A DNA stretch of 64,000 nt from Roseivirga sp. 4D4. GTDB lineage: Bacteria; Bacteroidota; Bacteroidia; Cytophagales; Cyclobacteriaceae. Below are positions 51,282 to 60,745 of this stretch, piece by piece (position 1 is the stretch's first letter; each line of letters opens with the position of its first letter). The notes under the pieces were generated by a model that saw nothing but the letters and a program-made list of their open reading frames with translations, made no database searches and was not told the origin of the DNA. Position numbers and translations under genes: made by a program. The stretch is taken from the NCBI RefSeq assembly GCF_001747095.1, contig NZ_MDGP01000001.1, positions 1,781,001-1,845,000 of the forward strand, read 5' to 3'.

Positions 51282-54050
51282 CTAGTTATTGAACAGATCA
51301 AACTTCAAACCAGCATTGAATCTCACATTGTAATATTCAGCTTGCATAGTCCTAGAACTGATCCCTTGATAATATCTCAATGGTTGGTTCGTAAGGTTGT
51401 TCACCTCGAAGAAGAATCTCCAATTAGGTTTGAATGCATATGAACCATTCAAGTCTAAGAAAGTCTGCTTATCGTAAAAACGATCTTCGAAAGCCTCGCC
51501 CCCTAACTCGTCAATATAATCGCTGGCGTAATTCAGAGACGCTCTCAATACCAGCTTATCCGTTTCGTAAGAAAGAGAGGCATTGAACATATTCTCGGCA
51601 GTACCAGGAAGTGATAAGTCATCATTCTCTCTTCCTTGAATACCTGTCGTGTTTGATTGAGTATAGGTATAGTTCAAGTAGATACCCAAGCCCTTCCAAA
51701 TCTGTCTTTGGAGAGATAACTCAAATCCATAAATTTCAGCTGTACCACCATTCTCAAATGTTGTGAACTCAAGGTCATTGCCAAACTGTGGATCGTTGAA
51801 ACCTTCTTGAACCTGCTCATAGATAAAGTTATCAATGTCTTTGTAAAAGAAGCCTCCAGAGACAATACCGATGTTTTGGAAGTAGTTCTCATACATCAAA
51901 TCAAAGTTGGTAGAAGTAGCAGCTTCCAAGTTCGGATTACCTCTTACGAGTTCCTCATCGTCCGGACTGAACTCCGCATAAGGTACCAAATCGAAATAGT
52001 TGGGTCTTGCAATGGTATTAGTATAGGCAAACCTCAATACTGAGTACTCAGAGAAATTATAGTTTAAATGCACGCCCGGCATGAAGTTACTGTAATCCTG
52101 AGAAGCTGATTCTTCAGTGAACGTATCATTATCGACATCCAATAAAAACCCTGAATAATCAATGCTTGTAGACTCTAACCTTAAACCTACAATACCAGAC
52201 AGCTTATCACTGAATTGAATATCAGACATCACATAGGCACTGAAGATGTTCTCGTCTGCATTATAGTTACCTGGTAAATACTCACCTATTTCATCTGATT
52301 GATCAAAAAGAGAGGCATTGGTCAGGTCTAGTCCTCCTAAGAACTCCGGGCTGACAAAGTTTCCAATTTGGTACTGACTACCAGCAAGGTAATCAGCATC
52401 AGAAAAATTAGTGTTTGGAAGATCTCCAAGGGTCGCACCAAAGGTATTTAGGTCGACCGGTTCGTAAGAAAAGAATGAATTGGTTCTTACCTTATTTTTA
52501 GTTCTCAACCGAGTTCCGAATTTCAGGATGGCCTTCTCAGAAACTGGCAAAGTGAAATCAATTCGAGTATTGAAATCCTCGTCATAAGTATCTTGAAACT
52601 CCTCAGTGATTTCGTGGAATCCGATATTAAAATTATCATTAGGATTGGTCAACGTGGCAATCGGAAACTCAGGGTTTCTTAAATCCAAACTCACATTTTG
52701 ACCACTCTCTCGATAGCTGATGTAACGTTCATTAGGCCTTTCTTCAGAGGCTCTTGCATAGGTAGCAAACCAATCAACCTTTAACTTATCAAATTGATGC
52801 TCACCTTTAAGTGTCACATTCCTGTTGCGCTGATCTTCCAGTCTTCTATTATCAACTCTATCGTTTCCAATACCACCTTTAGTTTGGTATTGAACCCTTG
52901 CCGGTAAAGTCCATTGATTTGCACCGGTAAGCACTGCATCTCCATCACCAAAGGCATCATCAATCTGCGAAACACGCATTCTATATCTATTCTCCCAGTC
53001 GTCTCTCCAATTGTAAGTTCCAGAGAGGATTAGCTTATGGTTATCATTGATCTCGTAGTCCAAAGCCAGGTTAAAGCTTCTTCTTACTCGCTGAACACGA
53101 TATTCTCTGATATCAAACTCTTCGATAAGCGCTTCGCCATTATCACCTTCGAACCAGACTGCCTCTACATTGTCCGATCCAAAATTGTGATTGTTGTAGC
53201 TTGCAGAAAATACAGCTCCTAGTTTATTATCTGCAAAACGATCGGACAAAACCACCGTGCCTGTCCAAATCGGCTTATTAGATAAGAAGTTATATCCTGA
53301 AGCTAGAGTTCCGGATACTCGCCTACCAGTTGGTGCCGAACGCGTCACTAGATTCACCGACCCACCGATTGCGTCAGCATCCATATCAGGTAGCACTGCT
53401 TTATTTACTTGAATAGTTTGAATAAGGTCTGAAGGAATCAAATCCAACTGAATATTTCGATTGTCGCCTTCGGCAGATGGTATACGCTCACCATTCAACA
53501 TCACAGAATTCAATTGAGGGGCCAAGCCTCTAATGATGATGTTTCGAGCTTCTCCTTGATCGTTTTGAATCGTGATACCAGGAATCCTTTTCAATGCATC
53601 TCCAATATTCGCATCTGGGAACCTACCAATTTGATCAGCAGCTACCACATTGGTAATATTCGCATTGGTGCGTTGTTGATTCAAAGCCTTGGCTTGGCCT
53701 TTCAGTCGATCGCCTAGGACAATTACTTCACCGCCTGCCGTAAATCCTGGCTCCATCTTTATGTTGATGACTGTTGTTTCCCCAGCGATTACTGTAATGT
53801 CCTGTTCTATTCTCTTGTAGCCAATAAATGTGGTTATCAGTTTATAGGTACCTGCGGGTATATCCACAATAGTATAATTACCATTGTCATCAGAAGGCAT
53901 TCCCTTCTCTATTGATGTTATCATTACACTTGCACCCGGTAATGGTAAACCAAGCTCGTCTGTAATTTTTCCTCGAATAATTCCGTTTTGAGCAAACCCG
54001 AATGTGGTAAACGTCAAAAGAAATAAAAGTGTGGTTAAGGTTCTTTTCAT
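51282..54050 (-). CDS. TonB-dependent outer-membrane receptor
   Basis: A 922-residue receptor. Signal peptide 1-20 (ending FAQ), then a carboxypeptidase-D-regulatory-like domain (IRGKITDELGLPLPGASVMI ... GTYKLITTFIGYKR), a plug domain (NIGDALKRIPGITIQNDQGE ... RGLAPQLNSVMLNG) and a C-terminal barrel ending in FNAGLKFDLFN. No SusD gene follows; instead a phytase lipoprotein does. The natural ligand may be phytate, inositol phosphates or another organophosphate (inference from the neighbour). Confidence 0.93.
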   Translation of the reverse strand: MKRTLTTLLFLLTFTTFGFAQNGIIRGKITDELGLPLPGASVMITSIEKGMPSDDNGNYTIVDIPAGTYKLITTFIGYKRIEQDITVIAGETTVINIKMEPGFTAGGEVIVLGDRLKGQAKALNQQRTNANITNVVAADQIGRFPDANIGDALKRIPGITIQNDQGEARNIIIRGLAPQLNSVMLNGERIPSAEGDNRNIQLDLIPSDLIQTIQVNKAVLPDMDADAIGGSVNLVTRSAPTGRRVSGTLASGYNFLSNKPIWTGTVVLSDRFADNKLGAVFSASYNNHNFGSDNVEAVWFEGDNGEALIEEFDIREYRVQRVRRSFNLALDYEINDNHKLILSGTYNWRDDWENRYRMRVSQIDDAFGDGDAVLTGANQWTLPARVQYQTKGGIGNDRVDNRRLEDQRNRNVTLKGEHQFDKLKVDWFATYARASEERPNERYISYRESGQNVSLDLRNPEFPIATLTNPNDNFNIGFHEITEEFQDTYDEDFNTRIDFTLPVSEKAILKFGTRLRTKNKVRTNSFFSYEPVDLNTFGATLGDLPNTNFSDADYLAGSQYQIGNFVSPEFLGGLDLTNASLFDQSDEIGEYLPGNYNADENIFSAYVMSDIQFSDKLSGIVGLRLESTSIDYSGFLLDVDNDTFTEESASQDYSNFMPGVHLNYNFSEYSVLRFAYTNTIARPNYFDLVPYAEFSPDDEELVRGNPNLEAATSTNFDLMYENYFQNIGIVSGGFFYKDIDNFIYEQVQEGFNDPQFGNDLEFTTFENGGTAEIYGFELSLQRQIWKGLGIYLNYTYTQSNTTGIQGRENDDLSLPGTAENMFNASLSYETDKLVLRASLNYASDYIDELGGEAFEDRFYDKQTFLDLNGSYAFKPNWRFFFEVNNLTNQPLRYYQGISSRTMQAEYYNVRFNAGLKFDLFNN

Positions 54051-54375
54051 GGGTTTTAAAATTTACCCAAAGGTGTAAAGCACCTTAGACTTGAATGTGT
54101 GCGATTCTTTAAGAAAAGAATTAAGAAATCAAGTAGGCTTGACTCAAATGATAACTTTCTGTGAAAATTGTGAAGGGAATATTAAGAAGGCCACCTATCC
54201 ATCTGATTATTAAATACTTAAAATCAAATAAGCAAGAAACATCATGAAATCAATCGGTTTGTAAAGCTGTATTTACATTCTATGATTTACCGAAAAGCTC
54301 AATGCATTTTTTGCTAAAACTCGGTCTTTCTTAATTGACGTTTGGCTTTCCAATAGCCCCAAAGTAGCTTGGGGC
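54051..54375. other. 325-bp region between divergent-to-convergent genes
   Basis: It contains the upstream region of the receptor gene and the 3' flank of the SDR gene. I see no exact TAnnTTTG box, no hairpin with T-run and no coding frame. A direct word TGTGAA repeated at 9-bp spacing near 54162-54176 was noted but is too short to call. Confidence 0.45.
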
Positions 54376-55245
54376 CTATGACTTTTTTCCTCTTCCGGCT
54401 TCTAGCATATCCCACATGGCCTGTGGTACTTTTTCCAGATGACTAAATTCGCCAGCGCCCATCAGCCATTCTCCCCCATCGATGGTCACCACTTCACCAT
54501 TCACATATGCAGAAAAATCAGACATAAGATAGGCCGCCAGGTTGGCTAGTTCCTGATGTTCTCCTACTCTGCCTACCGGAACAAGCTTGGCCGGATCAAA
54601 TTTATCAATTAGGTCACCTGGTAATAAGCGACTCCATGCACCCTCCGTTGGGAAAGGACCTGGTGCGATGGCATTGAGTCTGATCTTGTATTTCGCCCAC
54701 TCTACAGCCAGTGAGCGTGTCATAGCCAACACACCAGCTTTTGCACATGCTGAGGGCACGACATAACCCGAACCGGTCCATGCATAGGTCGTTACTATGT
54801 TGAGAACGGTACCTGCTTGCTCAGCAGCGATCCAACGCTTGCCTAAGGCTAGTGTGAAATTGGTAGTTCCCTTCAGAACAATATCAATAATCGTATCAAA
54901 TGCTCTGTTGGATAACCTTTCGGTAGGACTGACGAAATTTCCTGCCGCATTATTCAAGAGGCAATGTATTTGCCCAAAATGCTCCTCAGTCTTTGTGAGT
55001 ACATTTTCCACTTGGTCATAATCTCGGACATCACACTGTACTGGTAATACTTTTCCTCCAGTCTCGGCTTCAAGTTCTTGAGCTGCCTTTTCCAAAACCT
55101 CCATCTTACGACTGGTGATGACCAAGTTGGCCCCCAGCTCTAAAAAGTACTTACCCATGGCACGTCCAAGGCCAGTACCCCCACCAGTAACTATGATCGT
55201 TTGGCCCTTCAGGGCATCATCCTTTAGCATTCCATCAGTTCTCAT
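54376..55245 (-). CDS. SDR oxidoreductase, 2,4-dienoyl-CoA reductase-like
   Basis: A 289-residue short-chain dehydrogenase. The cofactor loop is TGGGTGLGRAMGK, and NNAAGNF is the NNAG-type motif. The usual YxxxK reads SACAKAG, so the Tyr is missing while the Lys is kept. The same replacement occurs in peroxisomal/mitochondrial 2,4-dienoyl-CoA reductases, and LAVEWAKYKIRLNAIAPGPF also matches them. It would reduce dienoyl-CoA with NADPH during oxidation of unsaturated fatty acids, consistent with the acyl-CoA ligase elsewhere in the window. Confidence 0.88.
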   Translation of the reverse strand: MRTDGMLKDDALKGQTIIVTGGGTGLGRAMGKYFLELGANLVITSRKMEVLEKAAQELEAETGGKVLPVQCDVRDYDQVENVLTKTEEHFGQIHCLLNNAAGNFVSPTERLSNRAFDTIIDIVLKGTTNFTLALGKRWIAAEQAGTVLNIVTTYAWTGSGYVVPSACAKAGVLAMTRSLAVEWAKYKIRLNAIAPGPFPTEGAWSRLLPGDLIDKFDPAKLVPVGRVGEHQELANLAAYLMSDFSAYVNGEVVTIDGGEWLMGAGEFSHLEKVPQAMWDMLEAGRGKKS

Positions 55246-55380
55246 AACAAAGCTTTAAATCAGTGGCTTTAAGTTAGAAAATATTATGCATGCAGCATAA
55301 TTTTAATAATGGCCGATGAGTATATAGCACATGACAATCTCAACCGAATTGAGCATATTTGTACAACCCAAATCGATCTT

Positions 55381-56334
55381 ATGAAGACCTTCTATAAAAA
55401 AGCTGCACTCTTGACAACCTTTGTAATCCTCTTAGGTTCCTGTGTTGCTAAAAAAGACTTCGATACAGTTGTCAGCGAAAAGAACGCCTTAGAAAATGAC
55501 AAGACAAGACTGCAAGAGCAGCTTGCAGTGGTAAATGAAAAGGCAAAACGCCTAGAAGTTCAGGTCGAAGATTTAAAAGGAAAAAACACAGCCCTTCAGA
55601 GTGACTTCGATCTAGTAAGTAAAGAATTAAAGGACGTTCAAGGGGAATACACCCGTATCAAACAACTTTATGACAATCTGCTTACCAATAGTAGTCAGTT
55701 AAATACAGATTTGGCCCAGCAACAGCAGCGGCTATTAGCAATTGAAGATGATTTGGAAATTGAGCGAAAAAAGAATGAAGAATTGGCTATTGACCTTTCA
55801 AAAAGAGAAGCGAAGGTGGCAGAGCTTGAGCGATTGATTTCTGAAAAAGACAAAGCTGTTCAACAACTGAAGAAACGAGTAACAGATGCTTTGCTCAACT
55901 TTCAAGCAAGCGATCTATCGGTAGAAGTGAAAAACGGAAAAGTCTATGTATCGCTGGCCGAAAAACTACTTTTCAATTCAGGAAGCACCAAAGTAGATGC
56001 TAAAGGTGAAGATGCCCTGAAACAACTAGCCAATGCCTTAAGCGGAAATACTGACATCAACATTATGGTTGAAGGCCACACCGACAATGTACCTCTATCA
56101 GGGTCTGGGAAATTTGCCGATAACTGGGACTTAAGTGTGGTAAGAGCCACCTCTATTGTAAGAATCTTGGTCAGCAATGGCATTAGTTCAGAAGTAATCA
56201 CTGCCTCGGGGCGCGGTGAATTCTCTCCAGTAGCAGAAAATACTACTGCAGAAAACAAGGCGCTGAACAGGCGTACCGAAATCATCTTAACCCCAAAACT
56301 GGATGAGCTCTTCCAATTATTAGAAACCTATTAA
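55381..56334 (+). CDS. OmpA-family lipoprotein with coiled coil
   Basis: A 317-residue lipoprotein. ATG 55381 is chosen because it gives a lipobox leader (MKTFYKKAALL ... LLGSC), while the longer frame adds a polar head. A coiled coil (about 25-185, EKNALENDKTRLQEQLAVVN and onwards) is followed by an OmpA/peptidoglycan-binding domain (INIMVEGHTDNVPLSG ... LNRRTEIILTP). It likely bridges the outer membrane and the cell wall. A small membrane protein gene follows after 31 bp. Confidence 0.92.
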   Translation: MKTFYKKAALLTTFVILLGSCVAKKDFDTVVSEKNALENDKTRLQEQLAVVNEKAKRLEVQVEDLKGKNTALQSDFDLVSKELKDVQGEYTRIKQLYDNLLTNSSQLNTDLAQQQQRLLAIEDDLEIERKKNEELAIDLSKREAKVAELERLISEKDKAVQQLKKRVTDALLNFQASDLSVEVKNGKVYVSLAEKLLFNSGSTKVDAKGEDALKQLANALSGNTDINIMVEGHTDNVPLSGSGKFADNWDLSVVRATSIVRILVSNGISSEVITASGRGEFSPVAENTTAENKALNRRTEIILTPKLDELFQLLETY

Positions 56335-56365
56335 ACAATTCGGTTAAGCAGGTAATTTAAGAAGC

Positions 56366-56632
56366 ATGTCAGATCAAAACGAGTTCTCAAACCACAGCAT
56401 AGAAGAACTAAAACAGAAACAAAAGAAGTTCAAGGCAATTCAAAAAGTCATTATGATCTTATGCCTGATTACGGCTTCGATTGCCATTGCAGTGTCTATT
56501 TGGAAAGAAACCAGTGAGCTATATCCCGTTATAGGTTTGATGCTCATTATTGGCATAGCCTACCCTATTATGGCTTTTGGACCAATGCAAAAGAAGATAC
56601 AAGCAGAACTGGATAGTCGACAAGGCATCTAA
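56366..56632 (+). CDS. Small two-helix membrane protein, hypothetical
   Basis: An 88-residue protein with helices at about 26-44 and 51-70. The start is polar (MSDQNEFSNHSIEELKQKQK) and the C-terminus is basic. Such a HSxEELKxxxK start with two helices is common in short Bacteroidota redox-sensing or envelope proteins without known function. It overlaps the convergent DUF819 gene by 4 bp. Confidence 0.7.
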   Translation: MSDQNEFSNHSIEELKQKQKKFKAIQKVIMILCLITASIAIAVSIWKETSELYPVIGLMLIIGIAYPIMAFGPMQKKIQAELDSRQGI

Positions 56633-57882
56633 GGAGAAACGCCTGCCATCAATTGAGCACAAAGCAAAGCCCCATAAGTTCCAAGCGCGTAACCTAAAAC
56701 TGCCAACAGTACACCTACTGGCGCCAAAGCTGGACTGAAAGCCGAAGCCACTACAGGTGCTGATGCTGCTCCACCAACATTGGCCTGGCTGCCCACAGCG
56801 ACAAAGAAGAATGGTGCCTTGATCAATTTGGCTACAACGATCATAATGATCACGTGGAAAAGCATCCAGGTGATACCGATTGCGAAGAGCCCTAGGTTAT
56901 CAAAAACCTCCCCTACGTTCATTCTCATTCCAATGGTCGCCACAAGGATGAAAATGAAAACACTACCTAATCGCGAAGCGCCCGCTCCTTCGTATTTCCT
57001 CATCTTGGTAAAGGAAAGACCTACTCCGATGGTCGTAGCAATTACCACAAGCCAGAAAAACCCTGAGGTAAGTGATTCTAAACTATATTTTGCGAGCCAC
57101 TCACTCCTTGCTTCCATCAATGGGGCAATGACATCCGCACCCCAATGCGCCAGGGCTGTTCCACCAAAAGCGATCGCGAGAATTGTCATCACTTCAGAAA
57201 GGGTTGGAATTTTGGCGATACTCGCCTGATAGTGCTCCACTCTATCTCTCAAATCATCGATTGCGGTTGTATCAGATTTCAGCCACTTATCAACTTTTTG
57301 GGTCTTACTGGCCCCGTATAACAAGAAGCCCGTCCATATATTTGCACAGATAACATCCACCACTATCATAGTCGCAAATAAGCTATCGCTCACTCCAAAG
57401 ATCTCTTTCATTGAAGCTTGATTAGCTCCTCCACCAATCCAACTTCCGGCCACCGTGGTTAAACCTCTCCACACTTCTTCACCACTTCCCACGTCCAATA
57501 CATCAGGTGCCACGGTAGAAATAATGAGTATAGCCAAAGGTCCGCCTAAAACAATACCAATGGTGGCCGCAAAGAACATTATGACTGCCTTGGGGCCTAG
57601 GTTGATGATTCCTTTGATGTCAATACTTAGACAGAGCAGTACCAAACTAGCAGGCAGTAAATATCTTGAAGCAACAAAGTATAGATTCGACTCCTCTCCT
57701 GAGACCAAGCCTAGGGGCCAATTGAGTAAGCCAGGTAGAAAGTAACACAAAAGAATACTAGGTACGTAAGTGTAGAACTTTTTCCACTTCGGGTTCGAAG
57801 AAGAAGATGTATGAAATACAGCAGCAACGATGATGACCAATAGTCCGAGAACTACTGCGTCATTGGTAAAGAATGGTTCCAT
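56629..57882 (-). CDS. DUF819-family membrane protein
   Basis: A 417-residue protein from ATG 57880-57882 (MEPFFTNDAVVLGLLVIIVA), preferred over a longer frame whose head has no hydrophobic or conserved features. About ten membrane helices are visible. Family markers are GSWIGGGANQASMKEIFG and VGSQANVGGAASAPVVASAF. The domain is thought to be an anion or small-molecule permease of the ion-transporter superfamily, and the substrate is unknown. It is divergent from the sodium-dependent transporter gene. Confidence 0.88.
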   Translation of the reverse strand: MEPFFTNDAVVLGLLVIIVAAVFHTSSSSNPKWKKFYTYVPSILLCYFLPGLLNWPLGLVSGEESNLYFVASRYLLPASLVLLCLSIDIKGIINLGPKAVIMFFAATIGIVLGGPLAILIISTVAPDVLDVGSGEEVWRGLTTVAGSWIGGGANQASMKEIFGVSDSLFATMIVVDVICANIWTGFLLYGASKTQKVDKWLKSDTTAIDDLRDRVEHYQASIAKIPTLSEVMTILAIAFGGTALAHWGADVIAPLMEARSEWLAKYSLESLTSGFFWLVVIATTIGVGLSFTKMRKYEGAGASRLGSVFIFILVATIGMRMNVGEVFDNLGLFAIGITWMLFHVIIMIVVAKLIKAPFFFVAVGSQANVGGAASAPVVASAFSPALAPVGVLLAVLGYALGTYGALLCAQLMAGVSP

Positions 57883-58073
57883 GAAGTGATTTTCAAAACA
57901 CCAATAATAGCTGTTTTTCGTGAAAGTTGTCGATTGCATTGTTCCTTGAGTGCTCATTCCATCCAATTCAAGCATGTCAGAATTGTCATATCAGTATTTA
58001 CAGCTACTTTTTTGATGAATAGGAACAATTGAAAACAAGAATCCCATATATTCGGATTTCAAAATTTTTCAGA

Positions 58074-59465
58074 ATGGCACCTAGAGGAGGTTTTTCAAGT
58101 AGAATAGGTTTTATCGCAGCTGCAGCAGGTTCTGCTGTGGGTTTAGGAAACATTTGGGGCTTCCCATTCGAAGTAGGTGAAGGCGGTGGTGCTGCTTTTG
58201 TAGTCATCTACCTGATGTTCTGTTTTATTCTTTGCTTCCCGGTAATGGCCACTGAGATCGCTATCGGAAGAAAAACTCAGAAAAACCCTGTGGGTGCATT
58301 TACTGCCTTAGGTTATAAAAATTGGAACTGGGTCGGAAAACTCGGAATCCTAGCTGGCATTCTTATTCTTTCATTCTATAATGTAATCGCGGGTTGGGCC
58401 TTTGGGTACATCTTCGAAATGGCTGCTGGCCATTTTGGCGGTGGTGAACAGTTTGGTGAATACACACTCAAGATATTTAAAGTGGGTGGTTATGGACTCG
58501 CTTTTATGGCTACTACGGCACTAGTGGTTTCAAGAGGTATCTCAGGTGGTATTGAAAAAGCCGCTAAGATGCTTATGCCAACACTTGTGGTTATGATGCT
58601 GGCGATGGTTATTTACTCTCTGACATTACCTAATGCCATGGATGGTATTCGCTTTTACCTAGTTCCGGACTTTTCTAAAATTAATGCAGGGGTTGTTTAC
58701 AATGCCATGGGGCAAGCCTTCTTCTCATTATCGCTTGGTATGGGTGCATTGATCACTTATGGTAGCTATGTTAATAAGAAAGAGAATATCGTATCAGCAG
58801 CTGCGCTGATCACGCTAGCAGATGTTGGTATTGCAGTAATAGCCGGTTTGATGATTTTCCCTTTAATAGGTTTTATGAGCGGAGGAACTATGGAAGGTGC
58901 TGCCGGTGGACCAGGACTGATCTTTGTTACTCTACCTACCATTTTTGGAACACTAGGCTCAATTGGCCCGGTAGTAGGAACTTTATTCTTTGTACTGCTT
59001 TGCTTTGCAGCTCTAACCTCTACCGTTTCACTTCTTGAAGTACCGGTAGCCTATGCTGTAGACGAATTAAACATCAAACGAAATAGAGCGGTATGGATTG
59101 TTGCGGGTATCATTTTCGCGATTGGTATTCCTTCGCTGTTAGGCTTCGGCTATTCTGACTTCTTTAGTACCGCATTCACTACTTATAAAGAAGGAGGGAC
59201 AGATACCGATTTTCTTTCTTTTATTGCCTCTCTGGCAAATGATAGTATTCTTCCACTCGGTGGATGTATGATAGCCTTCTTTGCAGCTCACGTTTGGAGG
59301 AAGCATAACTTAGATGATGAGCTAGCTGAAGGTTCTCCAAATTATAAGGGTTCATTTGTTCAAAAGTACTTGAACTTTGCCGTTGGTTATCTTGCTCCAT
59401 TTGTATTGGCAGTTGTGTTTGTGCTGACCGTGTTATTCAAATTCTTTGGAATCAGCATATTCTAA
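58074..59465 (+). CDS. Sodium-dependent NSS-family transporter
   Basis: A 463-residue symporter. ATG 58074 gives MAPRGGFSSRIGFIAAAAGS, the family start, with the unwound TM1 motif AGSAVGLGNIWGFPF that binds sodium and substrate. About 11-12 helices follow. NSS transporters of bacteria take up amino acids or related amines with sodium; the ligand cannot be read. It is monocistronic. Confidence 0.93.
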   Translation: MAPRGGFSSRIGFIAAAAGSAVGLGNIWGFPFEVGEGGGAAFVVIYLMFCFILCFPVMATEIAIGRKTQKNPVGAFTALGYKNWNWVGKLGILAGILILSFYNVIAGWAFGYIFEMAAGHFGGGEQFGEYTLKIFKVGGYGLAFMATTALVVSRGISGGIEKAAKMLMPTLVVMMLAMVIYSLTLPNAMDGIRFYLVPDFSKINAGVVYNAMGQAFFSLSLGMGALITYGSYVNKKENIVSAAALITLADVGIAVIAGLMIFPLIGFMSGGTMEGAAGGPGLIFVTLPTIFGTLGSIGPVVGTLFFVLLCFAALTSTVSLLEVPVAYAVDELNIKRNRAVWIVAGIIFAIGIPSLLGFGYSDFFSTAFTTYKEGGTDTDFLSFIASLANDSILPLGGCMIAFFAAHVWRKHNLDDELAEGSPNYKGSFVQKYLNFAVGYLAPFVLAVVFVLTVLFKFFGISIF

Positions 59466-59529
59466 TTAACTCACAGATAAGTACTTACCCTTTTAATTCT
59501 AGCGAAGATTAGATATCTTGAGGCTAGTT

Positions 59530-60648
59530 ATGCATCAATCAAAACTGACGGATAAGGTTGTTTTCAGGAACCACACTCTCGCATTTGTGTTCCTGTGCCT
59601 GAATTTCCTTTTCTTTTTAAGTTGTGAAAATGAAGAACCTCAACCTACTGTCCAAGATGCGGATAGGATTGAATTCGCCAGTAGCGCTACCTTCTTGGTT
59701 GCTGATGGAAGCTCAACCGCAACTTTCGATATTGGCTTTTTCGATCAATATGGTCGTGTTATTGAGGAGCTTCAAAGTATATCTTCCGTAGTACAGAATG
59801 GACAAGTTGTTTCCAGTGGGGAAAGAGAATATAGCTTTACGCCTGAGACTCCGGGTAGCTATAAGTTTCAACTCTTAGTTGATAACGAGATTGTAGCCAA
59901 TCACATCATATATGTATTGGAAAACCAAAAAGTTGAAATACCTGTCATCTTCCATGTATCAGAAAATGAACCTGGCGATATCAGTGAACGGATGCAGGAA
60001 TTCATTGACAAACTCAACGCAAAGTTCTCATTCCAACCCCTTGACATAAGCAGTAGCCAAAACTTACCAAGCCAATTCAGTTTTGTTCTGGCAGAAGTTG
60101 ACGAGGCAGGACAGGCTTTGAATGAAATAGGAATCGATAGGTATAACAGTCAGCATGAAGTCTTTTCTCAGTCTATAGAAGTATGGCAACGAGAGTATTA
60201 TTGGAATCCGGAGTCCTACGTTAACTTCTGGATTGGAAAAAGAGCTATTAATGCAGAATCTGCGGGCAGAACGCATTTTCCTGATGACTATCATTTCTCA
60301 TTGCCCGATGTTGAACTTCCACAACCCCGTTGGGAGTATAGAATTGATTATGGAGATACTCCACCCACTCACCAGCCAGAGGGCATCAAATATGGCTATA
60401 GAGATGGTCTGGAGGAACTGACCGAGAACAATTCTGTTCTGAACTATATCACGCTTCTGACAGGTAAGTTTATGGGCCTTGAGGTTCAGGTGACGACTAA
60501 TGAGCTAAGTGAATCGAATTATATGGCGTATTATGGTAGTGACCAAAAAGACCACTTTACAGCAGGACAAAACGGACGAATGTGGTTCATAATTAATTAT
60601 GCAAGGTGGCGTGCACGAAAAGGACTAGTGCATATACCGATTAATTAA
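59530..60648 (+). CDS. Lipoprotein with degenerate M43-like peptidase fold
   Basis: A 372-residue protein with a lipobox leader (FLNFLFFLSC region); ATG 59530 is preferred over a TTG upstream. Residues 30-120 look like an Ig-like domain. The remainder follows the order of M43/cytophagalysin peptidases (EIPVIFHVSENEPGDISERM, FSFVLAEVDEAGQALNEIG, YVNFWIG). The zinc motif position reads TLLTGKFMGLEV near 308 instead of HExGHxLGL, so all catalytic residues appear lost. I infer a non-catalytic binding protein, but the relation is by pattern only. Confidence 0.65.
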   Translation: MHQSKLTDKVVFRNHTLAFVFLCLNFLFFLSCENEEPQPTVQDADRIEFASSATFLVADGSSTATFDIGFFDQYGRVIEELQSISSVVQNGQVVSSGEREYSFTPETPGSYKFQLLVDNEIVANHIIYVLENQKVEIPVIFHVSENEPGDISERMQEFIDKLNAKFSFQPLDISSSQNLPSQFSFVLAEVDEAGQALNEIGIDRYNSQHEVFSQSIEVWQREYYWNPESYVNFWIGKRAINAESAGRTHFPDDYHFSLPDVELPQPRWEYRIDYGDTPPTHQPEGIKYGYRDGLEELTENNSVLNYITLLTGKFMGLEVQVTTNELSESNYMAYYGSDQKDHFTAGQNGRMWFIINYARWRARKGLVHIPIN

Positions 60649-60745
60649 TTCAACCCAAACCAAGCATCTATTATTCAATTGGTGGCTTAGATTTAATCAG
60701 TTTTTAGGATATTGAACCCATTCCAAAATCGGAATATGTTTATCC

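Noticed and set aside
54160-54178. Possible Pho box upstream of the phytase operon
   Set aside because: TGTGAA words repeat at 9 bp, not at the 11-bp spacing of known Pho boxes, and the match is too short.
56780-57229. 149-codon frame opposite DUF819
   Set aside because: It is a shadow of a membrane-protein gene; codon-position composition and motifs favour the minus strand.
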